A stretch of DNA of 64,000 nucleotides from Phycisphaerales bacterium. GTDB lineage: Bacteria > Planctomycetota > Phycisphaerae > UBA1845 > Fen-1342. Positions 1 through 7,929 of this stretch are shown here, one piece after another. Location of the stretch: the NCBI GenBank assembly GCA_016716475.1, contig JADJWG010000002.1, positions 496,001 through 560,000 of the forward strand, in the 5' to 3' direction. The position numbers and the translations under genes are program-made. The notes below the pieces were generated by a model. It was given only the letters and a program-made list of their open reading frames with translations. It did no database searches and was not told where the DNA came from. Position 1 is the first letter of the stretch, and each line of letters begins with the position of its first letter.

Positions 1-440
1 GTGCCGTCGCCGTCGCCGAGGCCGCCGGTGGCGAATGGCTCGAACCGGGGCGCGCCTTCGTCGCTCGTGGCGATACGCACCTCGTCGTGACGGGTTCCCG
101 CGGCCGTTTTCAGACTGCCGCGGCCGGTCAGAATAAGCACCAGGGTCACTGTCCGAGCGTGGATGTACTGTTCGATTCGCTTGCCAAACAAGTCGGACGG
201 CAAGGGGTAGGTGTGCTGCTGACCGGCATGGGGGCTGACGGAGCCGCCGGGCTCCTGCGCATGCGACAGGCCGGCGCTGTGACGATCGCACAGGACGAGC
301 GGTCCTGCGTGGTCTACGGCATGCCCAAGGCCGCCATGCAGAACGGAGCGGCCCAGTGGGTTGCAACCCCAGCCGACATCCCGGCACTGATCGAGCGGGT
401 GCTCGTGGGGGGGGCCGCACCGATCCCAGCCGGACCGTGA
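1..440 (+). CDS. cheB: CheB protein-glutamate methylesterase, C-terminal part (cut by window edge)
   Basis: The reading frame is open from the window edge to a TGA at 438-440, so only the end of the catalytic domain is present. It carries the CheB signature elements in order: a stretch reading PGRAFVARGDTHL, then CPSVDVLF, then GVLLTGMGADGAAGL, which holds the catalytic Asp region, then SCVVYGMPKAA near the end. CheB removes methyl groups from chemoreceptor glutamates, or deamidates glutamines, in chemotaxis adaptation. The receiver domain and the start lie outside the window, so it is unknown whether this is a classical CheB or a CheB/CheR hybrid. No chemotaxis partner gene follows it. Confidence 0.9.
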   Translation, partial: AVAVAEAAGGEWLEPGRAFVARGDTHLVVTGSRGRFQTAAAGQNKHQGHCPSVDVLFDSLAKQVGRQGVGVLLTGMGADGAAGLLRMRQAGAVTIAQDERSCVVYGMPKAAMQNGAAQWVATPADIPALIERVLVGGAAPIPAGP

Positions 441-517
441 CTTGTTCTTTGGGCGCGGGTACTTTCGCACACTGCGTGAGTGGCGGCGCGACCGGCCGCG
501 CTCTATGAATACGGGGC

Positions 518-1297
518 ATGGACCCGCAATTACCCCAACCGGAGCCGGTTCAGACCGACGCACCCGCCGTATGGGATCGGGCGGCTCTGCGCGACCCGCA
601 CCGCCAGGCCGACAAGCCCGCCCGCGTGGAGGCCATGTTTGATGCGATTGCGCCCACCTACGAACGTGTGAATCGCGTCGCAACGTTCGGGCGGGATGCG
701 GCGTGGCGCCGGCGGGCGGTCGCGGCCGCGCGGGTTCAGCCGGGGGATGTTGTGCTGGACCTCTGCTGTGGGACGGGGGACATGATCCGGGCGTTCGCGG
801 CGGGGGCGATCCGTCCGGCGCGCATCATGGGTGTGGACTTCTCAGCGGGCATGCTGTCTCAGGCGAAGGTGGGCCAACTGGGCCTGCCGGTGGAGTTGAT
901 TCGGGCAGATGCGTTGCAGTTGCCGTTGGATTCCGCGTCGGTCGATGTGATCAGTTGTGCATTCGGAGTGCGTAACTTCGGTCACCTGGGGGCGGGTTTG
1001 CTGGAAATGTACCGTGTCTCTCGACCTGGCGCGCGGATTGTGATCCTCGAATTCACGACGCCCGCGAATGCCGTCCTGCGCTGGTTTGTGAACACCTACT
1101 GTACCCTGGTGTTGCCGCGGATCGGCACGTGGCTGAGCGGAGATCGGACTGGGGCCTATCGTTACCTCCCCCGGTCGATCGAGACGTTCGAGACCACGCG
1201 TAGCATGTGCCGCCGGATGGACGATGCCGGCTTCAAGCAAGTCGCCGTCGAGACCCTGAACTTCGGCGGGGTTGCACTCTATCGTGCAGAGCGCTGA
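518..1297 (+). CDS. menG: UbiE/MenG-type quinone C-methyltransferase
   Basis: The 259-residue protein is a class I SAM-dependent methyltransferase. It shows FDAIAPTYERVN at about 41-52, the SAM-binding loop VLDLCCGTGD at 79-88, an acidic VDF after the second strand, and the UbiE-diagnostic FGVRNF at 149-154 followed by LLEMYRVSRPGARIVILEF. The family methylates demethylmenaquinone (or the ubiquinone precursor) as the last or late step of quinone synthesis at the inner membrane. The first 39 residues precede the conserved core, so a start further downstream is possible. It lies 77 bp after the cheB stop. A menaquinone role fits a planctomycete but is inference. Confidence 0.88.
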   Translation: MDPQLPQPEPVQTDAPAVWDRAALRDPHRQADKPARVEAMFDAIAPTYERVNRVATFGRDAAWRRRAVAAARVQPGDVVLDLCCGTGDMIRAFAAGAIRPARIMGVDFSAGMLSQAKVGQLGLPVELIRADALQLPLDSASVDVISCAFGVRNFGHLGAGLLEMYRVSRPGARIVILEFTTPANAVLRWFVNTYCTLVLPRIGTWLSGDRTGAYRYLPRSIETFETTRSMCRRMDDAGFKQVAVETLNFGGVALYRAER

Positions 1298-1609
1298 ACC
1301 CGCAGGCAGCCGATAATACAGCCCAATTAGGCCCGAAAAACAAATGTCGTCATCTGGCTGGGACGGGGTGATCTGAAGCAGGGAACAGGGCCGGAGGTGA
1401 GTGGCAACGCTGGGGCAAATAGACAGTATCGGGTGGTGAGTTGCCACTTGTTTTCGATGTCTTGGTTCCGCTACGATGTGGAATGGTGTGAAGGCGAACG
1501 CCCACTGCTACTGCGTGGTGGCAGATGCGCGGTATATCGTCCCGTACAAGGTCGGTTCCTCGAACTCAATTCGCCGAGGATCCGCGTGGTAACCAGAGGA
1601 GAAGGACGC
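1298..1609. other. Intergenic region upstream of the first PEP-CTERM gene
   Basis: These 312 bases hold no credible gene. The reading frame of the downstream gene is open through part of it, but that translation has no signal sequence and no family resemblance. A weak promoter-like pair (TTGTTT at 1448-1453, TACGAT at 1472-1477, 18-base spacer) lies about 130 bases before the start codon. A strong ribosome-binding site (GGAGAAGG) sits just before the ATG at 1610. Confidence 0.5.
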
Positions 1610-2491
1610 ATGAAAAAATTCGAAATCAGTGTGGTGTTGTGCGCGCTGCTTGCTACCCCCGTGGTCGCCTGGGCGCAGGGCATCGTCTATGCCCACGACC
1701 TGCGTTTCGCGGCGCAGGCCAACCTGTTCTCGTTTCCGGCAAATGACCCGCTTACACAGACGCAGATCGGACCGGTCGGCGGCTTGAACTACACGACCTT
1801 CGCGATGGACTTCAACACGGCCGGTACAGCCCTGTACGCCCTCAATCATTTGCCCGGAGCGAATGCGACACAACTCGGCGTCATCGATATCACCACGGGC
1901 GTTTTCGCGGCCGGCCCCAGCATTACGGGCGCTGGTTGGGATACGGCCGGCACGACTCCGACCGGGCTCTCGGTTGACCCCACGAACGAGACCTTCTACG
2001 CCTCCAAGACCAATGAGCTCTTCACATTGAACCCTGTTACGGGTGTGGCCACCTCGGTCGGTACGTTTGCCCAGGTCACCGGCGCCCCGATTGGCACGGT
2101 CATCGACATTGCCGTGGATAACAACGGCCAGCTTTTCGCGCACGTGCTCGGTTCGACGGCGGGCGTGGGCGGTACGCTCTGGTCGATCGACAAGACGACC
2201 GCGATCGGCACGCTGGTTGGCGCCAGTGGTATCGTCACCAACTTCGCCCAAGGCATGGACTTTGACCCCACCACGAACATCCTGTACGCCGCGCTCTACA
2301 CGAGCGGCGGAGCCGGCAGCTACGGCACCTGGAATACGACAACGGGTGCGTGGACGGAGATCCTGCCACTGTTGTCCTTCCCCGATCCGACGCCGAATGG
2401 TCGCGAGCTTGAGATCGCGATTCGGGTGCCGGAGCCGACGACGCTGAGTCTGCTTGTGCTCGGCGCGCTGGGTCTGCTGCGCCGCCGCTAA
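1610..2491 (+). CDS. Secreted PEP-CTERM-tailed protein
   Basis: The 293-residue protein starts at ATG 1610 behind GGAGAAGG. The open frame extends upstream, but only this start gives a proper signal peptide (MKKFEISVVL then a hydrophobic stretch ending AWAQ). The middle has repeated beta-propeller-like strands rich in Gly, Thr and Asn, such as LYALNH, FYASKTNELFTLNP and ILYAALYTSGG. The C terminus is a textbook PEP-CTERM sorting tail: VPEPTTLS, a hydrophobic helix, then LLRRR. Such tails are recognised by an exosortase and direct the protein to the envelope or matrix. No exosortase lies in this window. The specific role is unknown. Confidence 0.85.
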   Translation: MKKFEISVVLCALLATPVVAWAQGIVYAHDLRFAAQANLFSFPANDPLTQTQIGPVGGLNYTTFAMDFNTAGTALYALNHLPGANATQLGVIDITTGVFAAGPSITGAGWDTAGTTPTGLSVDPTNETFYASKTNELFTLNPVTGVATSVGTFAQVTGAPIGTVIDIAVDNNGQLFAHVLGSTAGVGGTLWSIDKTTAIGTLVGASGIVTNFAQGMDFDPTTNILYAALYTSGGAGSYGTWNTTTGAWTEILPLLSFPDPTPNGRELEIAIRVPEPTTLSLLVLGALGLLRRR

Positions 2492-2530
2492 GCAGTGGCC
2501 ATCAGCGAGTCTCTCCGCATTCCTGCTGAA

Positions 2531-2559
2531 GCCCCGGGCCTGATGGGTCCGGGGCATTT
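2531..2559 (+). terminator. Rho-independent terminator of the first PEP-CTERM gene
   Basis: A GCCCCGG / CCGGGGC stem (2531-2537 with 2549-2555) is followed by ATTTTT. It lies 40 bases after the stop codon at 2491, on the plus strand. Confidence 0.8.
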
Positions 2560-2603
2560 TTCATGGCGTGCCGGGCCGAGGGGTGCCGGACAATGAATAG
2601 AAA

Positions 2604-2627
2604 GGGCCCCAGCCGCAGCCGGGGCCC
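2604..2627 (-). terminator. Probable terminator of the barrel-protein gene
   Basis: A GGGCCCC / GGGGCCC stem (2604-2610 with 2621-2627) is followed on the minus strand by TTTCTATT. It lies about 35 bases downstream of the minus-strand stop at 2663. Confidence 0.6.
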
Positions 2628-2662
2628 AAGCTTCGATCCATTCGGGTACGCTGAGTTCTGCG

Positions 2663-3601
2663 CTACCAGGAAATACCGTACTGCAGTTTCAAGCCACCGC
2701 GGGCGTTGTCACGCACGCCGTCAAGACCGATCTCGCTCGCGAACCGTACCGTGTGGTTGAACGCGCCCGTACTGCCGAGCTCCTGCACGACACCCAGTTC
2801 GAGAATGTTGTGGTTATGTTCGCCGTACAGGTCACTGCTGCGGTGCAGGTAATTGAGGAGCACCAGGGTCGAATCGGTCAACTGATAATCGAACCCGGGT
2901 CCGACACCCCACTGGAAGTGGCGCCGATCGAGTCCGTCACGATAGCCCAGTTCGCCATGGGCAGTTTCCACGAAGCCGGCCATATGCGCCCGAAACTTGG
3001 GGAAGAGCGTCTTCGTCAGCGTGCCGGTAAAGGTGCCGTCCACACCGCGTGACTGGTACCCAGTCGGAATGCGGATCGTAGCGGACCCGCCGAACGCGGG
3101 CAGCCAGTCCGTCTCGTGCCAGAATGTCCCGAACAGCGTTAGTGAACCCTCGGGAGCGCCCCGGCCGCCGTAGCCAAGTGGTTCCGAAAGCCCCAGTTCG
3201 AGGTGGAAATCGTCCGTAAGGCCGAACAGTAGCGACTGCTGCAATTCGAAGTGATCCTTGCGTCCCTTCGGGAAGGTGGCCCAGTGGCCGCTGGCGTAGA
3301 TGGCGACCTGCCCAGCGCCGACGTCGGAGTAGGCCTCACGAATGTTGAAGAAGCGGTTTACGCCGAGGAACGGCCGCTGGGCCCGCTGTGTCGTTGCCGT
3401 CGTGGTGGCCGTTGTCTCCTCGGTAATAATGATCGTCTCGTCGGTAACGTCAGAATCGGATTCCTGTGCCGCGGAGTAGTAGGTGTGCGTCAGCGCCGGC
3501 CATGTGAACGGGCTGGTCACATCGGCAAGGGTAAACGTTCCGGTTAGCGCTGCGGCCACGCCCACTACGAATACACGAAGCTGCCCCAGATTGGTTTGCA
3601 T
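2663..3601 (-). CDS. Putative outer-membrane beta-barrel protein
   Basis: The 312-residue protein starts at ATG 3601 behind AAGGAG. The frame continues 32 codons upstream, but the signal peptide (LRVFVVGVAAALTGTFTLA) begins here. After an acidic Thr/Glu-rich linker (about 35-60) the rest is made of alternating amphipathic strands typical of barrels: HFELQQSLLFGL, FHLELGLSEPL, SLTLFGTFWHE, FHWGVGPGFDY-like and LVLLNYLHRSS. It ends in an aromatic residue (YGISW), as outer-membrane proteins often do. It resembles the broad class of MetA-pathway/DUF3187-like porin-type proteins, but no specific family can be fixed by eye. It has its own terminator. Confidence 0.6.
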   Translation of the reverse strand: MQTNLGQLRVFVVGVAAALTGTFTLADVTSPFTWPALTHTYYSAAQESDSDVTDETIIITEETTATTTATTQRAQRPFLGVNRFFNIREAYSDVGAGQVAIYASGHWATFPKGRKDHFELQQSLLFGLTDDFHLELGLSEPLGYGGRGAPEGSLTLFGTFWHETDWLPAFGGSATIRIPTGYQSRGVDGTFTGTLTKTLFPKFRAHMAGFVETAHGELGYRDGLDRRHFQWGVGPGFDYQLTDSTLVLLNYLHRSSDLYGEHNHNILELGVVQELGSTGAFNHTVRFASEIGLDGVRDNARGGLKLQYGISW

Positions 3602-3806
3602 AACTCGCTCCTTACTCAAAAGGCACTCGCTCGACACCCTGCACGCCGTCCGGGACGCTCGTTTGCCCCGTATCACGGCCATGCAGGAACTGACCACCCA
3701 TCCGACCGCGCCAGGTCAGAGTTGCCAGCCCTCGTAACACGGCGATTTTAGGACCTGCTCCGGGGGCGTCAAGCGTATCCACAAGCTGGTCCGTCATGGC
3801 CTTTGT

Positions 3807-3830
3807 GCAGCACAGCAGGCACTGTGCTGC
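3807..3830 (-). terminator. Hairpin after yraN, possible terminator
   Basis: A perfect 9-bp stem (GCAGCACAG at 3807-3815, CTGTGCTGC at 3822-3830) with a 6-base loop lies 15 bases beyond the yraN stop. No T-run follows on the minus strand, so its role in termination is uncertain. Confidence 0.4.
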
Positions 3831-3844
3831 CGTCGGAGAACGTT

Positions 3845-4228
3845 TTATGCCGGGTGAAAAGCATCCGGATGATGCACGATCTCGGGTTCGCCCCCCTCGG
3901 CCAGGACAACGGCCACGACGTCGAACCGGCAGGGCCGATTCTCCCACCGTTTGTGCCGGAGGAACCAGGCGGCGGTGCGGGCCATCCGCACTTGTTTGGC
4001 CCCGCGGACGGCTTCTTCCGGGTTGGAGAGACGACGACTGCGCCGGGTTTTCACCTCAACGAAGACGACCGTGGTGCCGTCCCGCATGATGAGGTCGATT
4101 TCCCCCGTCGGCGTACGAAATCGCCGCGCCACAACCCGCAGGCCGGCGCGGCGGAGGTGCAATTCGGCCAGATGTTCCCCCCGGCGGCCCAGTTCGTCCC
4201 GGTCGGCCTGTGCAACTTGCCGTGCCAT
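3845..4228 (-). CDS. yraN: YraN/UPF0102 family nuclease-like protein
   Basis: The protein has 127 residues from ATG 4228; a GTG directly before it at 4231 is an alternative start. It has the UPF0102 pattern: ELGRRGEHLAELHLRRAG near the N terminus, then GEIDLIMRD and VVFVEVKTRRS, then the conserved EEAV segment and a final FDVVAVVL strand. The GEIDL and FVEVKTR motifs match the core of the restriction-endonuclease-like fold (Asp, then Glu-x-Lys). The biochemical role of the family is not established; it commonly sits beside the rpsP-rplS operon, as here. It is the last gene of that run, 27 bases after rplS. Confidence 0.87.
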   Translation of the reverse strand: MARQVAQADRDELGRRGEHLAELHLRRAGLRVVARRFRTPTGEIDLIMRDGTTVVFVEVKTRRSRRLSNPEEAVRGAKQVRMARTAAWFLRHKRWENRPCRFDVVAVVLAEGGEPEIVHHPDAFHPA

Positions 4229-4255
4229 CACACGCCCCGTGGCGTGAAAGTATGC

Positions 4256-4744
4256 CTAGGACGGTGATCCTGCCAGGGCCGAGTCGGCTGTTTCCCGTTG
4301 CCCGCTCTTGGCGGCATCCACCGCATCCTGTGCCTCACGCAGGGCACGGGCCTTCTCCGCCCGCGCTGCCGCCGCCGCCGCCCGGGCCGCTGCCGATACG
4401 CGGCGCTCGCGCAACCGACGGGCCTTGCCGACGCGATCACGCAGGAAGTACAGCTTGCAGCGCCGCACCTTTCCGCTGCGGAGGGTGCGAATGGCTGCAA
4501 TGCGGGGCGAGTGGATCGGGAAAGTGCGCTCGACACCTTCGTTCGCCACGATACGCCGCACAGTAAACATTTCGCTCAACCCCTGGCCGCGGCGTGCGAT
4601 TACCGTGCCCTCAAAGTCCTGCAGGCGCTCCTTGGTGCCCTCAATGATTCGGATGGTTACGACGACGGTATCGCCGATTTCGAAATCCAATTCGGTACCG
4701 CGGCGATACTTGTTCTCAACGACGTCGAGGAGAGGGTGTTGCAT
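4256..4744 (-). CDS. rplS: 50S ribosomal protein L19
   Basis: The 162-residue protein shows the L19 core: FEIGDTVVVTIRIIEGTKERLQDFEG at about 21-46, then VIARRGQG, then FTVRRI and GVERTFPIHSP, then VRRCKLYFLRD. L19 lies at the 30S-50S interface. It is longer than usual (about 115-120): after GKARRLRERR an extra tail of about 45 residues is Ala/Arg-rich and then Ser-rich. That tail is unlike the core and probably disordered. The gene lies 22 bases after trmD in the rpsP operon. Confidence 0.95.
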   Translation of the reverse strand: MQHPLLDVVENKYRRGTELDFEIGDTVVVTIRIIEGTKERLQDFEGTVIARRGQGLSEMFTVRRIVANEGVERTFPIHSPRIAAIRTLRSGKVRRCKLYFLRDRVGKARRLRERRVSAAARAAAAAARAEKARALREAQDAVDAAKSGQRETADSALAGSPS

Positions 4745-4766
4745 GGAACGCCTCGCTTTCTAGGGC

Positions 4767-5549
4767 TTACCAGCGGGTACCGTACTCCCGCTGCCACTGC
4801 GGACCGGGTCCGTTGGCGAGCAAAGGGGTAAGGGCTTCCGCGAACTGGGCACTGACAAGATCGCCGCCGGAATCACCAAGCAGGTCGGGACGCCGGCGGC
4901 GTGTGCGCTGCTCTGCCTGGGCACGACGCCATGCTTCAATCTGACCGTGATGGCCGGATAGCAGCACGTCGGGCACGGAGAGGCCGCGGAACTCTCGCGG
5001 CCGGGTGTACTGGGGGTATTCAAGCAGGCGGTTCTGGAACGATTCGTCGGTGGTCGCAACCTCGTTCCCCAAGGCACCGGGCAGGAGTCGCACCACCGCG
5101 TCAATCATTGCCAGGGCGGCCGGCTCACCACCGGTGAGCACGAAGTCCCCCAAGCTGACCTCAATCGGCTGGAGTAGTTCGATGACCCGCTCGTCCACGC
5201 CTTCATAATGTCCGCAAATGAACAGGAGGCGTTCCGTGCCGGCCCAATCCGCTGCACAGGACTGGTCAAAGACGCGCCCCTGTGGGCTCATTATGATCCG
5301 CAGGGGACTACGGGGGTCGAGGGCCTCGACGGCAGCGACCGCATCCATCAGCGGTTGGCAGGCGAGAATCATGCCGGGCCCGCCGCCGAACGGCCGGTCG
5401 TCGACTTTCTGGTGCGGATCGTTCGAGAAATCGCGGAGTTGGTGGGTGTGGATTTCTACGCAGCCGGTTGCCTGCGCACGGCCGAGGATACTGGCCGTAA
5501 AATACGGCTGCAGTGTCTCGGGAAACAGCGTGATGACGTCGATGCGCAT
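4767..5549 (-). CDS. trmD: tRNA (guanine-37-N1) methyltransferase TrmD
   Basis: The protein has 260 residues from ATG 5549; upstream in-frame TTG codons are less likely starts because the family begins MRIDVITLFPE. Further signatures are DDRPFGGGPGMI, ERLLFICGHYEGVDERV and SLGDFVLTGGEPAALAMIDAVVRL, which form the trefoil-knot SAM site, then the C-terminal LSGHHGQIEAWRR. It methylates N1 of G37 in tRNAs reading CNN and some other codons, preventing +1 frameshifts. It lies between rpsP and rplS in the conserved order. The usual rimM between rpsP and trmD is missing. Confidence 0.96.
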   Translation of the reverse strand: MRIDVITLFPETLQPYFTASILGRAQATGCVEIHTHQLRDFSNDPHQKVDDRPFGGGPGMILACQPLMDAVAAVEALDPRSPLRIIMSPQGRVFDQSCAADWAGTERLLFICGHYEGVDERVIELLQPIEVSLGDFVLTGGEPAALAMIDAVVRLLPGALGNEVATTDESFQNRLLEYPQYTRPREFRGLSVPDVLLSGHHGQIEAWRRAQAEQRTRRRRPDLLGDSGGDLVSAQFAEALTPLLANGPGPQWQREYGTRW

Positions 5550-5583
5550 CGTCGTAACCAAGCCACAAGAACGATCTTCATGG

Positions 5584-5838
5584 TCACTGGGCCGGAATGC
5601 CCTGCTTCTTGAGCAGACTGGCTACCGTCTCGGTCGGCCGCGCTCCGACACTGAGCCAATAGCGCACCCGTTCGGCGTTGACCGAGAGTTGCGCGGACTG
5701 ATCCTTGTTAGCGGGATCGTAGGTGCCCAAATCCTCGAGCACGCGCCCGTCCCGTGGATTCCGCGATTCCATCGCACTGATACGGTAGATCGAGCGGTGG
5801 ACGCGTCCCAACCGCTTCAAACGCAGCTTCACTGCCAT
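5584..5838 (-). CDS. rpsP: 30S ribosomal protein S16
   Basis: The protein has 84 residues from ATG 5838 behind GGAGAAG. The frame is open 49 codons upstream, but the S16 family starts with MAVKLRLKRLG. It also shows RSIYRISAMESRNPRDGRVLEDLGTYDP and the RVRYWLSVGARPTETVASLLKK segment. S16 is needed for 30S assembly. It is the first gene of the rpsP-trmD-rplS-yraN run and has a good sigma-70-type promoter about 100 bases upstream. Confidence 0.97.
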   Translation of the reverse strand: MAVKLRLKRLGRVHRSIYRISAMESRNPRDGRVLEDLGTYDPANKDQSAQLSVNAERVRYWLSVGARPTETVASLLKKQGIPAQ

Positions 5839-5935
5839 GATCTTCTCCGCCGGAGAGGGCTCGTTCGACGGCTGCTGCCCCGCGGGTCTATGCGCAGGGA
5901 TCCCGGCGCTGCCCCAAAGCAACGCGGAGCCCCGT

Positions 5936-5964
5936 ACTATAGCGACCCCTTCTGCGCTTGCCAA
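5936..5964 (-). promoter_or_regulatory. Promoter of the rpsP-trmD-rplS-yraN operon
   Basis: On the minus strand TTGGCA (5964-5959) and TATAGT (5941-5936) are separated by exactly 17 bases. Each box matches the sigma-70 consensus at five of six positions. It lies about 98 bases before the rpsP start. Confidence 0.65.
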
Positions 5965-6111
5965 GACCCGTGGGCCGGAAACCATGTGACACAGAAGTGT
6001 TGCGCTATGGACGCCAGGCCCGATCCGCCCGCCCCCCCGGTACTGAGACGCCCCCCTGACCCCGACCGCTTGGTTTTCGCCGGTCTCCGGGTTTACCAGC
6101 TACGCGCAGGG

Positions 6112-7086
6112 CTAATGCACGGATTCAGCGGCGGTCACGACCGGCTGCACCCGTAGCGAGTTGGCCAACTCGGTCAATGCTGTTTCAACGGTGAACTGTG
6201 GCGACCACCCCAGCTCACGTCGCAGCTTGTCCGAATCACCTATCAGCGCATTCACCCTGGGATGGGCTGGGTCCTGCGGCAATTCCGTGGGCTCAATGCG
6301 CACGCCAAAGGCGGCCGCCAGTCTGGTGACTATGTCGCCACACCGCCACCCTTGTCCGCTGGCGATGTTGTACGTCTCGGCCGGCCGACCATCCTCAAGC
6401 AGGCGGACATAAGCCGTCGCGACATCGTTCACATGCAGCAGATCCCGCGTACAAGAAAGGTCCGGGAGCCAGAGCTGTGGACCGTGACTGCCAGCGTCCC
6501 ACTGGGCAAGGCGGCGGGCAGCCGCCCCGAAGTATTGTCGGTCGGGCTGATGAGCACCTATTGCCACAAAGGGACGGGCGATTGTCACGTTAAGGTGGTA
6601 ATCTCGGTAGAACGTGTGCGCGATAGACTCTGCGGCGCGCTTGAGCGAGCCAAAGGTAGTGACTGGAGCGGCGGGGGTGGTTTCGGGGAGTGCCTTCCCA
6701 TCGTCGCCGGCCGTGCCGTAGATATCGCCTGCGCTCGCCAGCAACACCTTTGCCCGGGGGACCGTGCGGCGGACCGCATCAAGCACATTCGCCCACCCCG
6801 TGACGATGGCTTGGTAGGCGGCGAGGGGCTCTTCAGAGGTTTCGGCTGTGGAGGTGGGTCCGGCCAGGTGCAGAACGGCATCCGGGGCTATGCTGGCGAT
6901 TGCCCGCGCCACATTGATGGCGTCCGTGACATCACAAACGAGTGCGCGTAAACCCTGTCGTTCATACGCCAATTTACGGGCTCGATTCCGGACACCGGCG
7001 ACAACCTCGTAGCCACGTTCGCGCAGAAGCGTCAGGACATGGCTGCCGGTGAAGCCCTCAGCGCCGGTGAGAAAGACGGTGCGCAC
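6112..7086 (-). CDS. NAD-dependent epimerase/dehydratase-like protein (extended SDR) lacking the YxxxK tyrosine
   Basis: The 324-residue protein has the Rossmann motif TGAEGFTG (Gly8, Gly11, Gly14), the second-strand VCDVTD, VLHLAG and the downstream IARPFVAIGAHQP and LLHVNDVATAY segments. These are typical of GDP-mannose 4,6-dehydratase / GDP-6-deoxy-mannose reductase-type enzymes that act on sugar nucleotides for glycan synthesis. The catalytic YxxxK is instead F145-G-S-L-K149, with codon TTT at 6654-6652. The Ser at 118 (LASAGD) is kept. Loss of the Tyr would be expected to impair redox catalysis, so the protein may be altered, non-catalytic or binding-only. It stands alone and is divergent from the next operon. 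Confidence 0.8.
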   Translation of the reverse strand: MRTVFLTGAEGFTGSHVLTLLRERGYEVVAGVRNRARKLAYERQGLRALVCDVTDAINVARAIASIAPDAVLHLAGPTSTAETSEEPLAAYQAIVTGWANVLDAVRRTVPRAKVLLASAGDIYGTAGDDGKALPETTPAAPVTTFGSLKRAAESIAHTFYRDYHLNVTIARPFVAIGAHQPDRQYFGAAARRLAQWDAGSHGPQLWLPDLSCTRDLLHVNDVATAYVRLLEDGRPAETYNIASGQGWRCGDIVTRLAAAFGVRIEPTELPQDPAHPRVNALIGDSDKLRRELGWSPQFTVETALTELANSLRVQPVVTAAESVH

Positions 7087-7433
7087 CTGGTAGTCCTCCG
7101 CTATCGCGTCCGAGAAACGGGCCGTCGCCAGACGGTGTGCGGGGCATGTCTCGGCCCCGGACGATCAGTCCTATCGGCATCTGCGCGGCACTGGTTGCGG
7201 TTGAAGCGCGCACGAGAATGACCTGCGGCGGGAACTTTACCGCTTTGTGTTAAATGACCCGCGCCCGAGTGCAGTGGTTCACGACCCTAACCAACCGGAA
7301 CTCTGACCGTCTGAATACCGTTCTTTCAACCACGCAATACCCCCTCTGCGGCAGTTTCTGCGCGGAACGGCAGCGAACGCCGCCACTCCTCTGGCTCTTC
7401 ACGCCGGGCGCACCACGCGAGTAAGATGCCTGC
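7087..7433. other. Divergent intergenic region
   Basis: This 347-base spacer separates the minus-strand epimerase from the plus-strand citrate lyase operon. Neither strand encodes a recognisable protein, and I see no tRNA, repeat or convincing promoter hexamer pair. It must presumably hold promoters for both directions. Confidence 0.5.
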
Positions 7434-7929
7434 GTGGAGCTTATCACCGCGCACACGCCCGAGTGGCTACCCGTGGTCCGCGACCTGTTCCGGGAGTACG
7501 CAGAGTGGCTGGGAGTCAGTCTCTGCTTCCAGGGGTTCGAAGCTGAATTGGCAGAGCTACCGGGTGCCTATGCACCTCCGCGTGGTCAGCTTCTTTTTGG
7601 CACGCATGGGGCGCATAATCGTCGGTTGTGGCGCGCTGCGGCCGCTGGACAGGCACACCTGCGAAATGAAACGGTTGTATGTGCGTCCCGCCGCCCGTGG
7701 CCGCGGGGTGGGGCGAGCACTGGCGGAGGCGTTGATTGGGGAGGGGCGGGCAGCCGGGTACAAACGTATGCGACTCGATACGCTTCGAACCGCACCGCTT
7801 GCAGCGGCAAATGCGTTGTACGATCGGCTCGGTTTCAGCGAGATTCCAGCTTACTACCCGAACCCTTTGCCGGACGTGCGCTATCTGGAACTGGATTTGG
7901 AGGCGAGCTCCGCGGGAGGCAACCATTGA
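7434..7929 (+). pseudogene. GNAT acetyltransferase split by a +1 frameshift in a T5 run
   Basis: The N-terminal part (from GTG 7434, with FREYAEWLGVSLCFQGFEAEL and PGAYAPPRGQLL) is in one frame. The acetyl-CoA-binding part (GRIIVGCGALRPLD, EMKRLYVRPAARGRGVGRALAEAL, MRLDTL, LYDRLGF, YLELDLE) is in another. Both match one continuous GNAT family. Removing one T from the run of five at 7594-7598 joins them as QLLLARMGRIIVG. It is either a recent inactivating insertion, a sequencing or assembly error, or recoding on the slippery CTTCTTTTTGG. The C-terminal half shows no other decay, which favours a recent event or an error. Its stop overlaps the ATG of citDE by one base, so it is the first gene of the operon. 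Confidence 0.8.

Noticed and set aside
7434..7928. Single open frame joining the GNAT N terminus to citrate lyase
   Set aside because: The middle of that frame is out of register with the GNAT family. The lyase has its own ATG at 7929 and the frame is continuous only by chance after the frameshift.
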